From Rhizobium sp. (lineage in GTDB: Bacteria > Pseudomonadota > Gammaproteobacteria > Burkholderiales > Thiobacillaceae), in assembly GCA_019459285.1 (NCBI GenBank), contig JAIBEL010000033.1:18646-82645 (forward strand): DNA of 64,000 nt, in the 5' to 3' direction. Under the pieces are notes generated by a model that did not search any database, was not told where the DNA came from, and saw only the letters and a program-made list of their open reading frames with translations. The translations under genes were made by a program, and so were the position numbers. Below, in pieces: positions 55,272 through 64,000 of this stretch (its first letter is position 1; each line of letters starts with the position of its first letter).

Positions 55272-56795
55272 ATGCAAACAGGCTTAGAAGAGCAGCTAGG
55301 GCTTTACCAGAAACGTATTCCCATTTTTACCCGCTCGGTGAAGGGGCGGTTTCGTCGTTTCAAGACGACGGTGCTGGTGCTGGCCTATGCGATCTATTTC
55401 CTGCTGCCGTGGCTGCCGTGGTCGCGGCTCGATGCCCCGTCCCAGGCTGTCCTGTTTGATCTGCCGGGGCGGCGCTTCCTGATCTTCGGTCTCACGGTCT
55501 ATCCGCAGGACGTTGTCTGGCTGGCGCTGCTGCTCTTCATCGCCGCCATCCTGCTGTTCTTCGTCACCGGCCTGGTCGGGCGCGCGTTTTGCGGCTACTT
55601 CTGTTTCCAGACGCTGTGGACCGATTTCTTCATCTGGATCGAACATAAAATTCAGGGAGAGCGGCCCGCACGCGTGCGTCTCTACCGCCAGCCATGGAAT
55701 CGTGAAAAACTGCTCAAGGTCGGCGGCACGCATGCCCTGTGGGTGCTGGCATCGTTCTGGACGGGCATGACGTTCGTGGCCTACTATGCCTATGCACCGC
55801 AGCTGGTGCTGGACTTTTTCACTGGTCAGGCTGCGGCTGCTGCCTATATCACCGTCAGCATCCTCACGATTTCCACCTACGCCGCCGCCGGGTTGATGCG
55901 CGAGCAGATCTGTACTTATGTCTGCCCGTATGGACGCTTCCAGAGTGTGATGTACGAACCCGAAACCCTGGCCGTGCATTACGACGCGAGACGGGGTGAA
56001 GGGGCGCATGGGCGAGCCACTGTGCGTGCGGGCCGGGGTATCGTCGTCGAACGGCGTCGCGCGGAAAGTGCCGAGCCGGTAGCAGTCGATCGTCGCCAGG
56101 CCAATCTGAGTGCCGGGGAGCGTGCACTGGCAGAGCGACATGAAAAAGGTCTGGGCGACTGCGTCGATTGCGGACTGTGCGTGCAGGTATGCCCGACCGG
56201 CATCGATATCCGCGACGGGCTCCAATACAAATGCATTTCGTGCGGGCTTTGCATCGATGCCTGTAACACCATCATGGATTCATTCGGTTTCCCCCGGGGC
56301 CTGATCCGCTACGACTCGGAACAGAATCTGGCCGCACCCGAACCGACTGCGCCAAGAGTGGAATGGAAGCGTCTGAAAACCATCGGCTATGGCGCGGCCC
56401 TGATTCTGATGAGCGCGTATCTCGCCTACAGCATCGGCACCCGGGGTAGCTACGACCGCGCGGTCAACCAGATTCGGCAGCCCTTGTACGTCGTGTTGTC
56501 GAACGGGGACATCCGCAATCGATATCAGGTCCGCATCACCAACAAGGCGGCGCAGGACCAGACCTACGAGATCAGCGCAAGCGGCATACCGGCTGGCGCG
56601 CTTGACTTGGGGAATTTCCGCGAAATCACGATCAAACCCGGGCACAGCGGGCTCGTTCAGGTCAGCGTGCGGCTGGCACCTGAGCTGGCAGAACACACCC
56701 ATCATTTCGAACTACTCATCACGCCGAAAGGCAAACCAGGTGAGGCGCGTTCGGAAACCGTTCGATTTGACAGTCCGAAAGAAGCGCATGATTAA
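55272..56795 (+). CDS. ccoG: Cytochrome c oxidase accessory protein CcoG (ferredoxin-type)
   Basis: A 507-residue protein with about five membrane helices and two 4Fe–4S motifs, CVDCGLCVQVCP from residue 297 and CISCGLCIDACN soon after. It resembles FixG/RdxA and is linked to Cu(II) reduction for cbb3 assembly. Before the clusters there is a charged, Arg/Ala/Glu-rich stretch of roughly 50 residues after LAVHYDARRGEGAHG that seems longer than in many CcoG proteins. The C-terminal domain is an immunoglobulin-like fold (IG_FixG). Confidence 0.95.
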   Translation: MQTGLEEQLGLYQKRIPIFTRSVKGRFRRFKTTVLVLAYAIYFLLPWLPWSRLDAPSQAVLFDLPGRRFLIFGLTVYPQDVVWLALLLFIAAILLFFVTGLVGRAFCGYFCFQTLWTDFFIWIEHKIQGERPARVRLYRQPWNREKLLKVGGTHALWVLASFWTGMTFVAYYAYAPQLVLDFFTGQAAAAAYITVSILTISTYAAAGLMREQICTYVCPYGRFQSVMYEPETLAVHYDARRGEGAHGRATVRAGRGIVVERRRAESAEPVAVDRRQANLSAGERALAERHEKGLGDCVDCGLCVQVCPTGIDIRDGLQYKCISCGLCIDACNTIMDSFGFPRGLIRYDSEQNLAAPEPTAPRVEWKRLKTIGYGAALILMSAYLAYSIGTRGSYDRAVNQIRQPLYVVLSNGDIRNRYQVRITNKAAQDQTYEISASGIPAGALDLGNFREITIKPGHSGLVQVSVRLAPELAEHTHHFELLITPKGKPGEARSETVRFDSPKEAHD

Positions 56796-57564
56796 TACAG
56801 TGATCACCCTGTTTGGCGGGCTGGCCGCTGTGCTCGTCCTGTACGCCATTGGGGGGCTGGTCCGCAGCCTGCCGCCCATCCTGCGGGCGGTGCTGGCGGG
56901 CGGCATTCCGCTGGTCGCCTATTTCGTCCTCATCGTCGGTCACTGGCCCGGGCTGGATGTGGTCGCCATCCATATCTCGGTTTTCTTCGCGACCGCACTG
57001 GTGCTGTTTGCCCTGACCCTGTTCCGGCGGCGTGGCGGCCGCATGCACTGGGCGCCCAAACTGCTCATGCTTTTTTTCGCTGGACTTACGGTGCTCATGG
57101 GGGGATTCCTCTACATCGCGAACAAAGGATTACCCGAACCGATCGGGCGCTGGTGGCTGGGCAGCAATGGGGGGCCGGTGTATAGCGGATTCTCAGGCGT
57201 AGTGCCCCACAATCAGGAGGCGGCCACTGCGATTTCGTCGGAGCTTTCCAAGGCGCACCGTGAGGCCGAGCTGGGCTGGGATATTGACGTCAGTGGCCTG
57301 GACGGCAACGAATCCGTCCGGACGGTCCGTATTCGTATCCGGAACCACACCGGCTTGCCGGTCGACCGCGTGGTGGCCGAGCTGCGTTTGCACCGCCCGG
57401 GCGCCGTTCAGGCGACGCTCACCGTCCCGCTGCCCGAGCTCGATGCAGGCGTGTATGGCGGCGTGCTGCAGGTGCCTGCGAGCGGACGCTGGCTGGTCGA
57501 ACTCCGTCTCTCGCGGGAGAATGCCCTGCATTATCAGCATACGCAGGAGTTGGTGATGCCATGA
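56788..57564 (+). CDS. ccoH: FixH/CcoH-like protein with N-terminal membrane extension
   Basis: A 258-residue protein. Its C-terminal half (about 130–258) is a FixH-like periplasmic domain with SKAHREAELGWDIDVSGL and AELRLHRPGAVQATLTVPL. The N-terminal part has three hydrophobic segments (about 4–24, 30–50, 55–75) plus the usual anchor near 90–112, so it is longer than a typical CcoH of 150–180 residues. It starts 8 bases inside ccoG and ends in an ATGA overlap with ccoS. Role: cbb3 assembly or stability. Confidence 0.8.
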   Translation: MINTVITLFGGLAAVLVLYAIGGLVRSLPPILRAVLAGGIPLVAYFVLIVGHWPGLDVVAIHISVFFATALVLFALTLFRRRGGRMHWAPKLLMLFFAGLTVLMGGFLYIANKGLPEPIGRWWLGSNGGPVYSGFSGVVPHNQEAATAISSELSKAHREAELGWDIDVSGLDGNESVRTVRIRIRNHTGLPVDRVVAELRLHRPGAVQATLTVPLPELDAGVYGGVLQVPASGRWLVELRLSRENALHYQHTQELVMP

Positions 57565-57752
57565 ACAGCACCCTGGGGTTCTTGTTCTTGCTATCCGGCA
57601 TATTCGTGTTGCTGATCGCCCTCGGCGTGTTCTGGTCGATCAAGAGCGGCCAGTTCGACGATCTGGAAGGGCCTGCCGAACGTATTCTGATGGACGACGA
57701 TGATCCCCTGCTTCCTACGCGCCGTTCGGGCGGCAAGCACGAGGATTCATAG
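57561..57752 (+). CDS. ccoS: cbb3-type cytochrome oxidase assembly protein CcoS
   Basis: A 63-residue protein with one N-terminal helix and the CcoS hallmark VFWSIKSGQFDDLEGPAERILMDDDD. CcoS is needed for cofactor (haem/copper) insertion into CcoN. In other bacteria ccoI, the copper P-type ATPase, lies just upstream; here the gene follows ccoH directly. Confidence 0.95.
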   Translation: MNSTLGFLFLLSGIFVLLIALGVFWSIKSGQFDDLEGPAERILMDDDDPLLPTRRSGGKHEDS

Positions 57753-57827
57753 GGCAATAAAGAGCGAACACGTACCCAAAACGGCGCAAGTCAATTAAAA
57801 TTCACCAACTTTAATGGAGCACGCACA

Positions 57828-57935
57828 ATGAAACAGCTTTTGACTTTTCAAGGTTTTCCCATGGTCGTGGTAACGGGATTGATCGTCTGGGCCTGGATCA
57901 GCATTTTTTCGGTCCTGATCGGCTCGTTTTTCTGA
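57828..57935 (+). CDS. Small one-helix membrane protein (35 residues)
   Basis: A 35-residue ORF, MKQLLTFQGFPMVV at the start, with one strongly hydrophobic segment covering most of the peptide. A GGAG ribosome site at 57814–57817 precedes the ATG, and a large terminator palindrome starts six bases after the stop. Tiny helices of this kind accompany several terminal oxidases, so a cbb3-linked role is plausible. I do not recognise a named family. Confidence 0.6.
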   Translation: MKQLLTFQGFPMVVVTGLIVWAWISIFSVLIGSFF

Positions 57936-57941
57936 TCGACC

Positions 57942-57989
57942 TTCCCCAATGACAAAGCCCCGCAATTGCGGGGCTTTGTCATTGGGGAA
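57942..57989. terminator. 48-base perfect palindrome, bidirectional terminator
   Basis: Each 24-base arm is fully self-complementary around AATT at 57964–57967, with a GCCCCGC/GCGGGGC core. It ends the cbb3 assembly transcripts rightward and rpoH leftward. The rpoH stop lies ten bases away. Confidence 0.9.
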
Positions 57990-57998
57990 AAGCAAACC

Positions 57999-58844
<846 letters not shown>

Positions 58845-58870
58845 GCGTGTAAAACCCCCTTGCAAATATT

Positions 58871-58897
58871 TTAGCACTCTCATCCTAAGAGTGCTAA
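58871..58897. promoter_or_regulatory. CIRCE operator (HrcA binding site) upstream of rpoH
   Basis: TTAGCACTC at 58871–58879 and GAGTGCTAA at 58889–58897, separated by nine bases, match the CIRCE consensus exactly. It lies in the 92-base gap between rpoH and ftsX, 27 bases from the rpoH start. HrcA binding there would repress rpoH at normal temperature, linking the two heat-shock circuits. Confidence 0.95.
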
Positions 58898-58936
58898 GAC
58901 CGGGCTGGGTTCCCCAGGATGGGAAACAAGGGTAAA

Positions 58937-59845
58937 TCAGCGTGTCGCTTCGACCTGATGCAGGCTGCGCGTCACCGAGAGCCAGGCGCCCAGCCAGCCG
59001 AACAGCGTGGTCAGGCCAAGCACCATAACAATTTCGGCTGCGTCCGGCGGCAGCAGATGGAAGGTCGACCCATAAAGGACCGCTAGATGTTCGACCGGTT
59101 CACGCAGGATCGTGCCCGCCACAGCCAGCACGCCGCCGGCTGCAAGCCCGCCGAACAAGCCCTGTAGCGCGCCCAGGTAGAGAAACGGGCGGCGGATATG
59201 GCGGTCGGTGGCGCCAATCAGGCGGCTGACCAGGATTTCGTCGCGCCTGGCCAGCACCTGGGCACGGATGGCATTGCCCGAGATGGCGATCAGGGCAATG
59301 GCAAACAATCCGGCCAGCAGCCAGACCCCAGTATGTCCGATGGCGAGCGCGGCCTGCAGGCGCTCTGCCCACTGGCTGTCGAGATGGGTTTCCGCGACCC
59401 CCGGCATTTTGCGCAGACTGTCGGAAATACCTACCAGCGCGTCGCGCGACGTGGCCTGGGGCCGCACGATCCAGGCGTCCGGCAACGGGTTTTCCGTCAG
59501 GCCGGCCGTGATGTCGGCGAGGTCCTGCGAAGCGCTCAGGGTGGCCAGCGCCTCGTCCTTGGGTACGAAGCGGGCTTGGGCAATATCGGGCTGCTTGAGC
59601 CGCGCGGCAATGGCCTGTTTTTGTTCGGCAGATGCGCCGGCGTTGAGAAACAGGCTGATCTCCGGTTGCGCCGGCAGTTCGCCTGCTACTCGGCTGAGAT
59701 TCTCCAGCCCCAGATACAGCCCACTGGGCAGGCTGATCGCTACGCCCATGGCCAGCGCAGTCAGCAGTGCCGTGAATGCCTGGATACGCAGCCGATGCAA
59801 GGCGGCGCCGAGCGCGTGTTTGTGGTGACGCATCCAGCCGATCAT
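58937..59845 (-). CDS. ftsX: Cell division protein FtsX
   Basis: A 302-residue four-helix membrane protein forming a complex with FtsE; it links septal peptidoglycan hydrolases to the divisome. It starts [19 protein letters not shown], has a periplasmic loop (about 55–165) and the ABC-permease-like segment EILVSRLIGATDRHIRRPFLYLGALQG. It overlaps ftsE by four bases. Confidence 0.96.
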   Translation of the reverse strand: MIGWMRHHKHALGAALHRLRIQAFTALLTALAMGVAISLPSGLYLGLENLSRVAGELPAQPEISLFLNAGASAEQKQAIAARLKQPDIAQARFVPKDEALATLSASQDLADITAGLTENPLPDAWIVRPQATSRDALVGISDSLRKMPGVAETHLDSQWAERLQAALAIGHTGVWLLAGLFAIALIAISGNAIRAQVLARRDEILVSRLIGATDRHIRRPFLYLGALQGLFGGLAAGGVLAVAGTILREPVEHLAVLYGSTFHLLPPDAAEIVMVLGLTTLFGWLGAWLSVTRSLHQVEATR

Positions 59846-60504
59846 GCCGGTACCCCGCCGATTCTGCCGTGATCCAGATGCAGCGTGCGGCCGCCCAGTG
59901 CCGTGATGGCGCGTTCATCGTGAGTGGCGATCACCAGGGTGGTGCCGACCTGATGGAAATCGCGGAACATGGCCATGATGTCGGCCGCGTAGCCGGCGTC
60001 GAGATTGCCGGTCGGTTCGTCGGCCAGCAACAGGGCGGGGCGGGAGACCAGCGCGCGAGCGATGCACAGGCGCTGCTGCTCGCCGCCCGACAGGCTGACG
60101 GGATTGGCTTTCTCGCGGTTGAGCAGGCCCACCTTGTCGATCACCGCACGGGCGCGTTTGAGCGACTCGCGGCGGTCGAAGCCGGCGATGTCGAGCGGCA
60201 GTACCACGTTGTCGATCACGCTGCGGTCGAACAGCAGCTTGTGGTCCTGGAACACGAGGCCGATGTTGCGGCGCAGATAGGGCACGGCACGGCGCGACAG
60301 CCGGCTGACACTCTGGCCGCTGACCGACACCACGCCGCTGGTGGGGCGTTCGATGGCGGCGATGAGCTTCAGCAGCGTGCTCTTGCCTGCGCCGGAATGC
60401 CCGGTCAGGAAGACCAGTTCGCCCTGCTCGATGGCGAGACTGACGCCCGAGAGGGCTTCGTGCCCGCCGGGATAGCGTTTGGTGACCTGGTTGAAGCTGA
60501 TCAT
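59842..60504 (-). CDS. ftsE: Cell division ATP-binding protein FtsE
   Basis: A 220-residue ABC ATPase. Walker A is GHSGAGKST, the signature is LSGGEQQRL, Walker B is [12 protein letters not shown] and the H-loop is ATHDE. It powers FtsX at the division site. The order ftsY-ftsE-ftsX-rpoH is conserved in many Proteobacteria. Confidence 0.98.
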   Translation of the reverse strand: MISFNQVTKRYPGGHEALSGVSLAIEQGELVFLTGHSGAGKSTLLKLIAAIERPTSGVVSVSGQSVSRLSRRAVPYLRRNIGLVFQDHKLLFDRSVIDNVVLPLDIAGFDRRESLKRARAVIDKVGLLNREKANPVSLSGGEQQRLCIARALVSRPALLLADEPTGNLDAGYAADIMAMFRDFHQVGTTLVIATHDERAITALGGRTLHLDHGRIGGVPA

Positions 60505-60516
60505 TCAGTGGCGGTC

Positions 60517-61521
60517 CTAAACAGGAAATATGGCTTCGACGAATTCGCGCGCATCGAAGGGGCGCAGGTCGTCCACGGTCTCGCCGACGCCGATGTAGCG
60601 TACCGGGATCGGTCTGGCCTGGGCGATGGCGGCGATGGCGCCGCCCTTGGCGGTACCGTCGAGCTTGGTGAGCGCCAAGCCCGTCACGCCGAGCGCATCG
60701 TCGAAGGCCTTGACCTGTGCGACGGCGTTCTGGCCGGTGTTGGCGTCGAGCACCAGCAGCACTTCGTGCGGCGCGCCGGGGATGGCTTTCTCGATCACGC
60801 GCTTGACTTTCCTGATTTCCTCCATCAGATGGAGCTGCGTCGGCAGGCGTCCGGCGGTGTCGGCCAGCACCACGTCGATGTTGCGCGCGCGGGCAGCCTG
60901 GATGGCGTCGAAAATCACCGCGGCGGAATCGCCTTTTTCCTGGCTCACCACGGTCACATTGTTGCGTTCGCCCCAGACCTGCAGCTGTTCGCGCGCGGCT
61001 GCACGGAAGGTGTCGCCCGCCGCCAGCAGCACCGACAGGCCCTGCGACTGATACAGCTTGGCGAGCTTGCCGATGGTGGTGGTCTTGCCGGCGCCGTTGA
61101 CGCCCGCCAGCATGAGGATGAAGGGCTTGTGCGGCGTGACGTCGAGTGGCGCCTGCAGCGGGGTCAACAGGTCGACCAGCGCCTGCTTGAGCGCAGCCTG
61201 CAGGTCGGAGGCCTCGGTCAGGTTTTCGCGCCTGACCTTTTTTTGCAGGATGTCGAGCAGGGCCTGGGTCGCGTCCACGCCGATATCGGCCGTGATCAGG
61301 ATGGTCTCGAGTTCCTCGAACAACTCGGCATCGATTTTGCGGCCGACGCCGAACAGGCCGGCCAGCTGGCCGCCCAGCCGGTCGCGGGTCTTGGCGAGAC
61401 CCTGCTTCAGTCGCTGCGCCCAGCCGGGACGCGACTCAGCTGGCGGGGGCGCGGGCTCGACCGGGGTGGCGGGCGTGGCCGGTTCGGCAGCGGGTGGTTT
61501 GGGCTTGAAGAAACTAAACAC
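60517..61521 (-). CDS. ftsY: Signal recognition particle receptor FtsY
   Basis: A 334-residue SRP-family GTPase that docks ribosome–SRP complexes to the membrane. A short Pro/Ala-rich N-terminal tail (about 1–30) replaces the long acidic A domain of E. coli FtsY. The NG domain follows, with G1 GVNGAGKTTTIGKLA, the DTAGRLPTQ motif, TKLDGTAKGG and a C-terminal GVGETVDDLRPFDA. A 12-base gap separates it from ftsE. Confidence 0.97.
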   Translation of the reverse strand: MFSFFKPKPPAAEPATPATPVEPAPPPAESRPGWAQRLKQGLAKTRDRLGGQLAGLFGVGRKIDAELFEELETILITADIGVDATQALLDILQKKVRRENLTEASDLQAALKQALVDLLTPLQAPLDVTPHKPFILMLAGVNGAGKTTTIGKLAKLYQSQGLSVLLAAGDTFRAAAREQLQVWGERNNVTVVSQEKGDSAAVIFDAIQAARARNIDVVLADTAGRLPTQLHLMEEIRKVKRVIEKAIPGAPHEVLLVLDANTGQNAVAQVKAFDDALGVTGLALTKLDGTAKGGAIAAIAQARPIPVRYIGVGETVDDLRPFDAREFVEAIFPV

Positions 61522-61562
61522 GGATAAAGGCAGTCAGCATAGCTGGTTGACGGACGCCTAAT

Positions 61563-61592
61563 CTTATCATTCGGGTACGGCTTATCATTCGG
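61563..61592. repeat. Two 12-base direct repeats in the ftsY/M16 divergent gap
   Basis: CTTATCATTCGG occurs at 61563–61574 and again at 61581–61592, with start points 18 bases apart. They lie between the divergent ftsY and M16 peptidase starts. They could be a regulator site; chance is not excluded. Confidence 0.5.
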
Positions 61593-61616
61593 ACTCATTC
61601 AACAAGAGGTGGAAAC

Positions 61617-62978
61617 ATGCTTGGCATGCGGGGAATGCTGCTGGCACTGCTGATGGTGGGCAGCGCGCAGGCGGCGGTGACGGACGTCACGCTGGACAAT
61701 GGTATGCGGGTGATCGTGCAGGAAGATCATCGGGCACCGGTGATGGTGTCGCAGGTGTGGTATCGCGCCGGATCGATGGACGAATTCAACGGTACCACCG
61801 GGGTGGCACATGTGCTGGAACACATGATGTTCCGTGGCACGAAGGCGGTGCCGCCGGGCGAATTCTCCAAGCGCATTGCCGCAGCGGGCGGGCGCGAGAA
61901 TGCGTTCACCAACCGTGACCATACGGCGTATTTCCAGCAGATGCAGAAAGACCGGCTGGAACTGGCGATGCAGCTGGAATCCGATCGCATGGCCAACCTC
62001 GTTATTCGCGATGATCTGTTCGCCAAGGAAATGCAGGTGGTGATGGAGGAGCGCCGGTTGCGTACCGACGACCAGCCGCAGTCGATGGTGTACGAACGCC
62101 TGATGGCGACGGCTTACCAGGAGAGCCCCTACCGTCGTCCCGTCATCGGCTGGATGGACGATCTCCAGCACATGACCGCGCAGGATGCGCGCGACTGGTA
62201 CACCCGCTGGTATGTACCGAACAATGCGACCCTCGTAGTGGCCGGCGATGTGAAATCGGACGACGTGATCGCCATGGCGAAGCGTTATTTCGGCGTGATT
62301 CCCGCCCGTGCGTTGCCGGTGCGCAAGCCGCAGGACGAGCCTGCGCAGATCGGCGAGAAGCGCGTCGTGGTCAGGGTGCCGGCGAAGGTACCCTATCTGC
62401 TGATGGCCTGGCATGCGCCGGTACTCGGGGACTGGGAAAAGGATACCGCGCCCTATGCGCTGCAGATTCTCGCGGGCGTGCTCTCCGGGAACGACTCGGC
62501 GCGCCTGCAGAAATCGCTGGTCAAGACGCAGCAGATCGCAGTGAGCACGAGTGCTGACTACGACGCCGTTTCGCGCGGGCCGGGCATGTTCATGATCGAC
62601 GCGACGCCAGCGCCGGGCAAGACGGCAGACGAACTCGAAAAGGCCATACGTGGCCAGATCGAACGGATCCAGCGCGATGGCGTCAGCGAAGCGGAACTCG
62701 CCCGGGTGAAGGCGCAGGTCATTGCGGCCGACGTCTACCAGCGCGACTCGCTGTTTTACCAGGCGATGCAACTGGGCGAATACGTGACCGCGGGCCTGCC
62801 CCCCGAGGCGCTAGCGCACAGGGTCGACAAATTGCGCGCGGTGAGCGCCGGGGAGGTGCAGGCCGCAGCGAAGCAATGGCTGCGGGATGACCAGTTGAGC
62901 GTAGGCATACTCGATCCACAAGCGTTGCAACCCCAGACGCGCCGCCCTGCGGTGCCGGGAGTCCGCCATGACAATTAA
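61617..62978 (+). CDS. M16 family zinc peptidase, catalytic subunit type
   Basis: A 453-residue exported protein with a signal peptide (MLGMRGMLLALLMVGSAQA, cleaved near AQAA). The zinc motif is HVLEHMMF (HxxEH), with the downstream Glu in QVVMEERRLR. It belongs to the processing-protease/pitrilysin group and should act in the periplasm. A ribosome site AGAGGTGG precedes the ATG. The next gene, a probable non-catalytic partner, overlaps by 11 bases. Confidence 0.93.
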   Translation: MLGMRGMLLALLMVGSAQAAVTDVTLDNGMRVIVQEDHRAPVMVSQVWYRAGSMDEFNGTTGVAHVLEHMMFRGTKAVPPGEFSKRIAAAGGRENAFTNRDHTAYFQQMQKDRLELAMQLESDRMANLVIRDDLFAKEMQVVMEERRLRTDDQPQSMVYERLMATAYQESPYRRPVIGWMDDLQHMTAQDARDWYTRWYVPNNATLVVAGDVKSDDVIAMAKRYFGVIPARALPVRKPQDEPAQIGEKRVVVRVPAKVPYLLMAWHAPVLGDWEKDTAPYALQILAGVLSGNDSARLQKSLVKTQQIAVSTSADYDAVSRGPGMFMIDATPAPGKTADELEKAIRGQIERIQRDGVSEAELARVKAQVIAADVYQRDSLFYQAMQLGEYVTAGLPPEALAHRVDKLRAVSAGEVQAAAKQWLRDDQLSVGILDPQALQPQTRRPAVPGVRHDN

Positions 62979-64000
62979 GGCTTTCTGTATCGCACTATTG
63001 CTGAGCCTGCCCCTGTCGGCGCAGGCAGCGTTGGCCATCCAGCACTGGCAGACGCCGCACGGCACGCAGGTGATCTTCGTGGAAAGCCACGAATTGCCCA
63101 TTCTCGATATCTCGGTGGACTTCCCCGCGGGCAGCGCACGCGATCCCGGTGGCCAGGCGGGCCTTGCCCAGCTGACCCACATTCTCCTCGACCAGGGAGC
63201 CGGCGGTCTTTCCGATACAGTGATCGCGCATCGCCTGGCCGATGTGGGCGCTGAGCTGGGTGGTACGTTCGACCGCGATCGTGGAGGCGTCACGCTGCGT
63301 ACTTTGTCGTCCCCGGCCGAGAAGGGCGCTGCGCTCGACATCCTGGCGCGCGTGCTGCAACAGCCCGATTTCCCGCAGGCCGTGATCAAGCGCGAGAAAC
63401 AGCGACTCATTGCCGGTATCCGCGAGGCGGAGGCCGACCCCGGCACCGTGGCCGACAAGGCGTTCTATCGTGCACTGTATGGCACCCATCCCTATGCCCA
63501 CGACGAATCGGGCGATCCGGCAGCGATCGCAAAACTGACGCGCGGGGACGTGCAGACGTTCTACCGTACGCATTACAGTGCACCCAATGCCGTGATTTCG
63601 CTGATGGGCGATATCTCCCGTGCCGAGGCCGAGGCCATCGCCGCCCGTCTGGCGGGTGGCCTGCCCAGTGCGGCGGCCGTCCCGGCGTTGCCGAAGCCTG
63701 AGCCGGCGAGGGCAAATGAACAGCGGATCGCGTTTCCCTCCACGCAAAGCCATGTGTTGGTGGGAGCGGTGGGCGTAGCGCGTAACGATCCCGATTTCTT
63801 TCCACTGTTCGTGGGCAACTATGTGCTGGGCGGCGGCGGCTTCGATTCGCGGCTGATGCGCGAAGTGCGCGACAAGCGCGGCTATGCCTACAGTGCCTAC
63901 AGCTATTTCATGCCGATGATGGAGGACGGGCCGTTGCAGCTTGGGGTGGAGGCCGAGCTGGCGGAAACCGGCGACGCGCGGAAGGTGGCGCGGGCCCCCC
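62968..64000 (+). CDS. M16 family peptidase-like subunit without zinc motif (3' end outside window)
   Basis: An open frame of 344 codons cut by the window end. The signal peptide is MTIKAFCIALLLSLPLSAQA. The core matches M16 proteins (LPILDISVDFPAGSARDP, FYRTHYSAPNAVISLMGD, RLMREVRDKRGYAYSAYSY), but the HxxEH position reads LTHILLDQGA, so zinc ligands are missing. Such a subunit normally pairs with an active one, here the gene just upstream. The RDKRGYAY motif contributes substrate-binding Arg/Tyr in such dimers. Confidence 0.9.
   Translation, partial: MTIKAFCIALLLSLPLSAQAALAIQHWQTPHGTQVIFVESHELPILDISVDFPAGSARDPGGQAGLAQLTHILLDQGAGGLSDTVIAHRLADVGAELGGTFDRDRGGVTLRTLSSPAEKGAALDILARVLQQPDFPQAVIKREKQRLIAGIREAEADPGTVADKAFYRALYGTHPYAHDESGDPAAIAKLTRGDVQTFYRTHYSAPNAVISLMGDISRAEAEAIAARLAGGLPSAAAVPALPKPEPARANEQRIAFPSTQSHVLVGAVGVARNDPDFFPLFVGNYVLGGGGFDSRLMREVRDKRGYAYSAYSYFMPMMEDGPLQLGVEAELAETGDARKVARAP

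Overview
This is a 64 kb, GC-rich chromosomal window from a betaproteobacterium, most likely an aerobic or microaerophilic chemolithotroph-like lineage of the Nitrosomonadales/Thiobacillus type. The order aroB–dNTPase, the bioBFHCD cluster, the coxBA–ctaG–coxC–SURF1–ctaA–ctaB cluster, ccoNOQP–ccoGHS and the rpoH–ftsX–ftsE–ftsY block are all typical of Betaproteobacteria. The exact genus cannot be settled from the sequence alone. No rRNA, tRNA, CRISPR array, transposase or phage gene was seen.

Region 1 (1–33.1 kb) is a surface-polysaccharide locus. The rightward part (1–8.3 kb) holds two GT4 glycosyltransferases, a sulfotransferase, a PaaK/CapK-like adenylating enzyme, a 50-codon coupled micro-ORF, an O-antigen-ligase-like protein of the exosortase-A-associated type, and an SGNH/MBOAT pair expected to O-acylate the glycan. 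A reversed asparagine-synthase homologue without its glutaminase cysteine follows. A second rightward run (10.3–17.4 kb) has another sulfotransferase, a deacetylase-like protein, four glycosyltransferases and a secreted TPR protein. The leftward run (33.1 down to 17.4 kb) is a long, mostly overlapping gene train: a GT4, a pyruvyltransferase, a QueC-like ATP pyrophosphatase, two methyltransferases, a Wzx-type flippase, two deacetylases, three GT2 enzymes, a third sulfotransferase, and a 1037-residue GT2–membrane–alkaline-phosphatase-superfamily fusion with threonine at the nucleophile position. Together these suggest a lipid-linked glycan that is assembled, flipped and polymerised or ligated, and heavily decorated (sulfate, acyl, pyruvate, methyl, possibly phosphate or amide).

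Region 2 (33.3–41.8 kb) is housekeeping: aroB, a dGTPase-like HD protein, a decayed rhodanese gene, comF, a small membrane protein, and a tightly overlapping bioB-bioF-bioH-bioC-bioD operon (bioA is absent here).

Region 3 (41.9–57.9 kb) is terminal respiration. A caa3-type cytochrome c oxidase, with its small assembly proteins, SURF1 and the haem A pathway, is followed by an Rrf2-type regulator with three clustered cysteines, a Sco copper chaperone, and the cbb3 oxidase operon ccoNOQP plus ccoG-H-S. The copper ATPase gene ccoI is not in the cluster.

Region 4 (57.9–64 kb) has rpoH (leftward) behind a perfect CIRCE element, then ftsX, ftsE and ftsY leftward, and a divergent pair of M16 zinc-peptidase family genes, the second cut by the window end.
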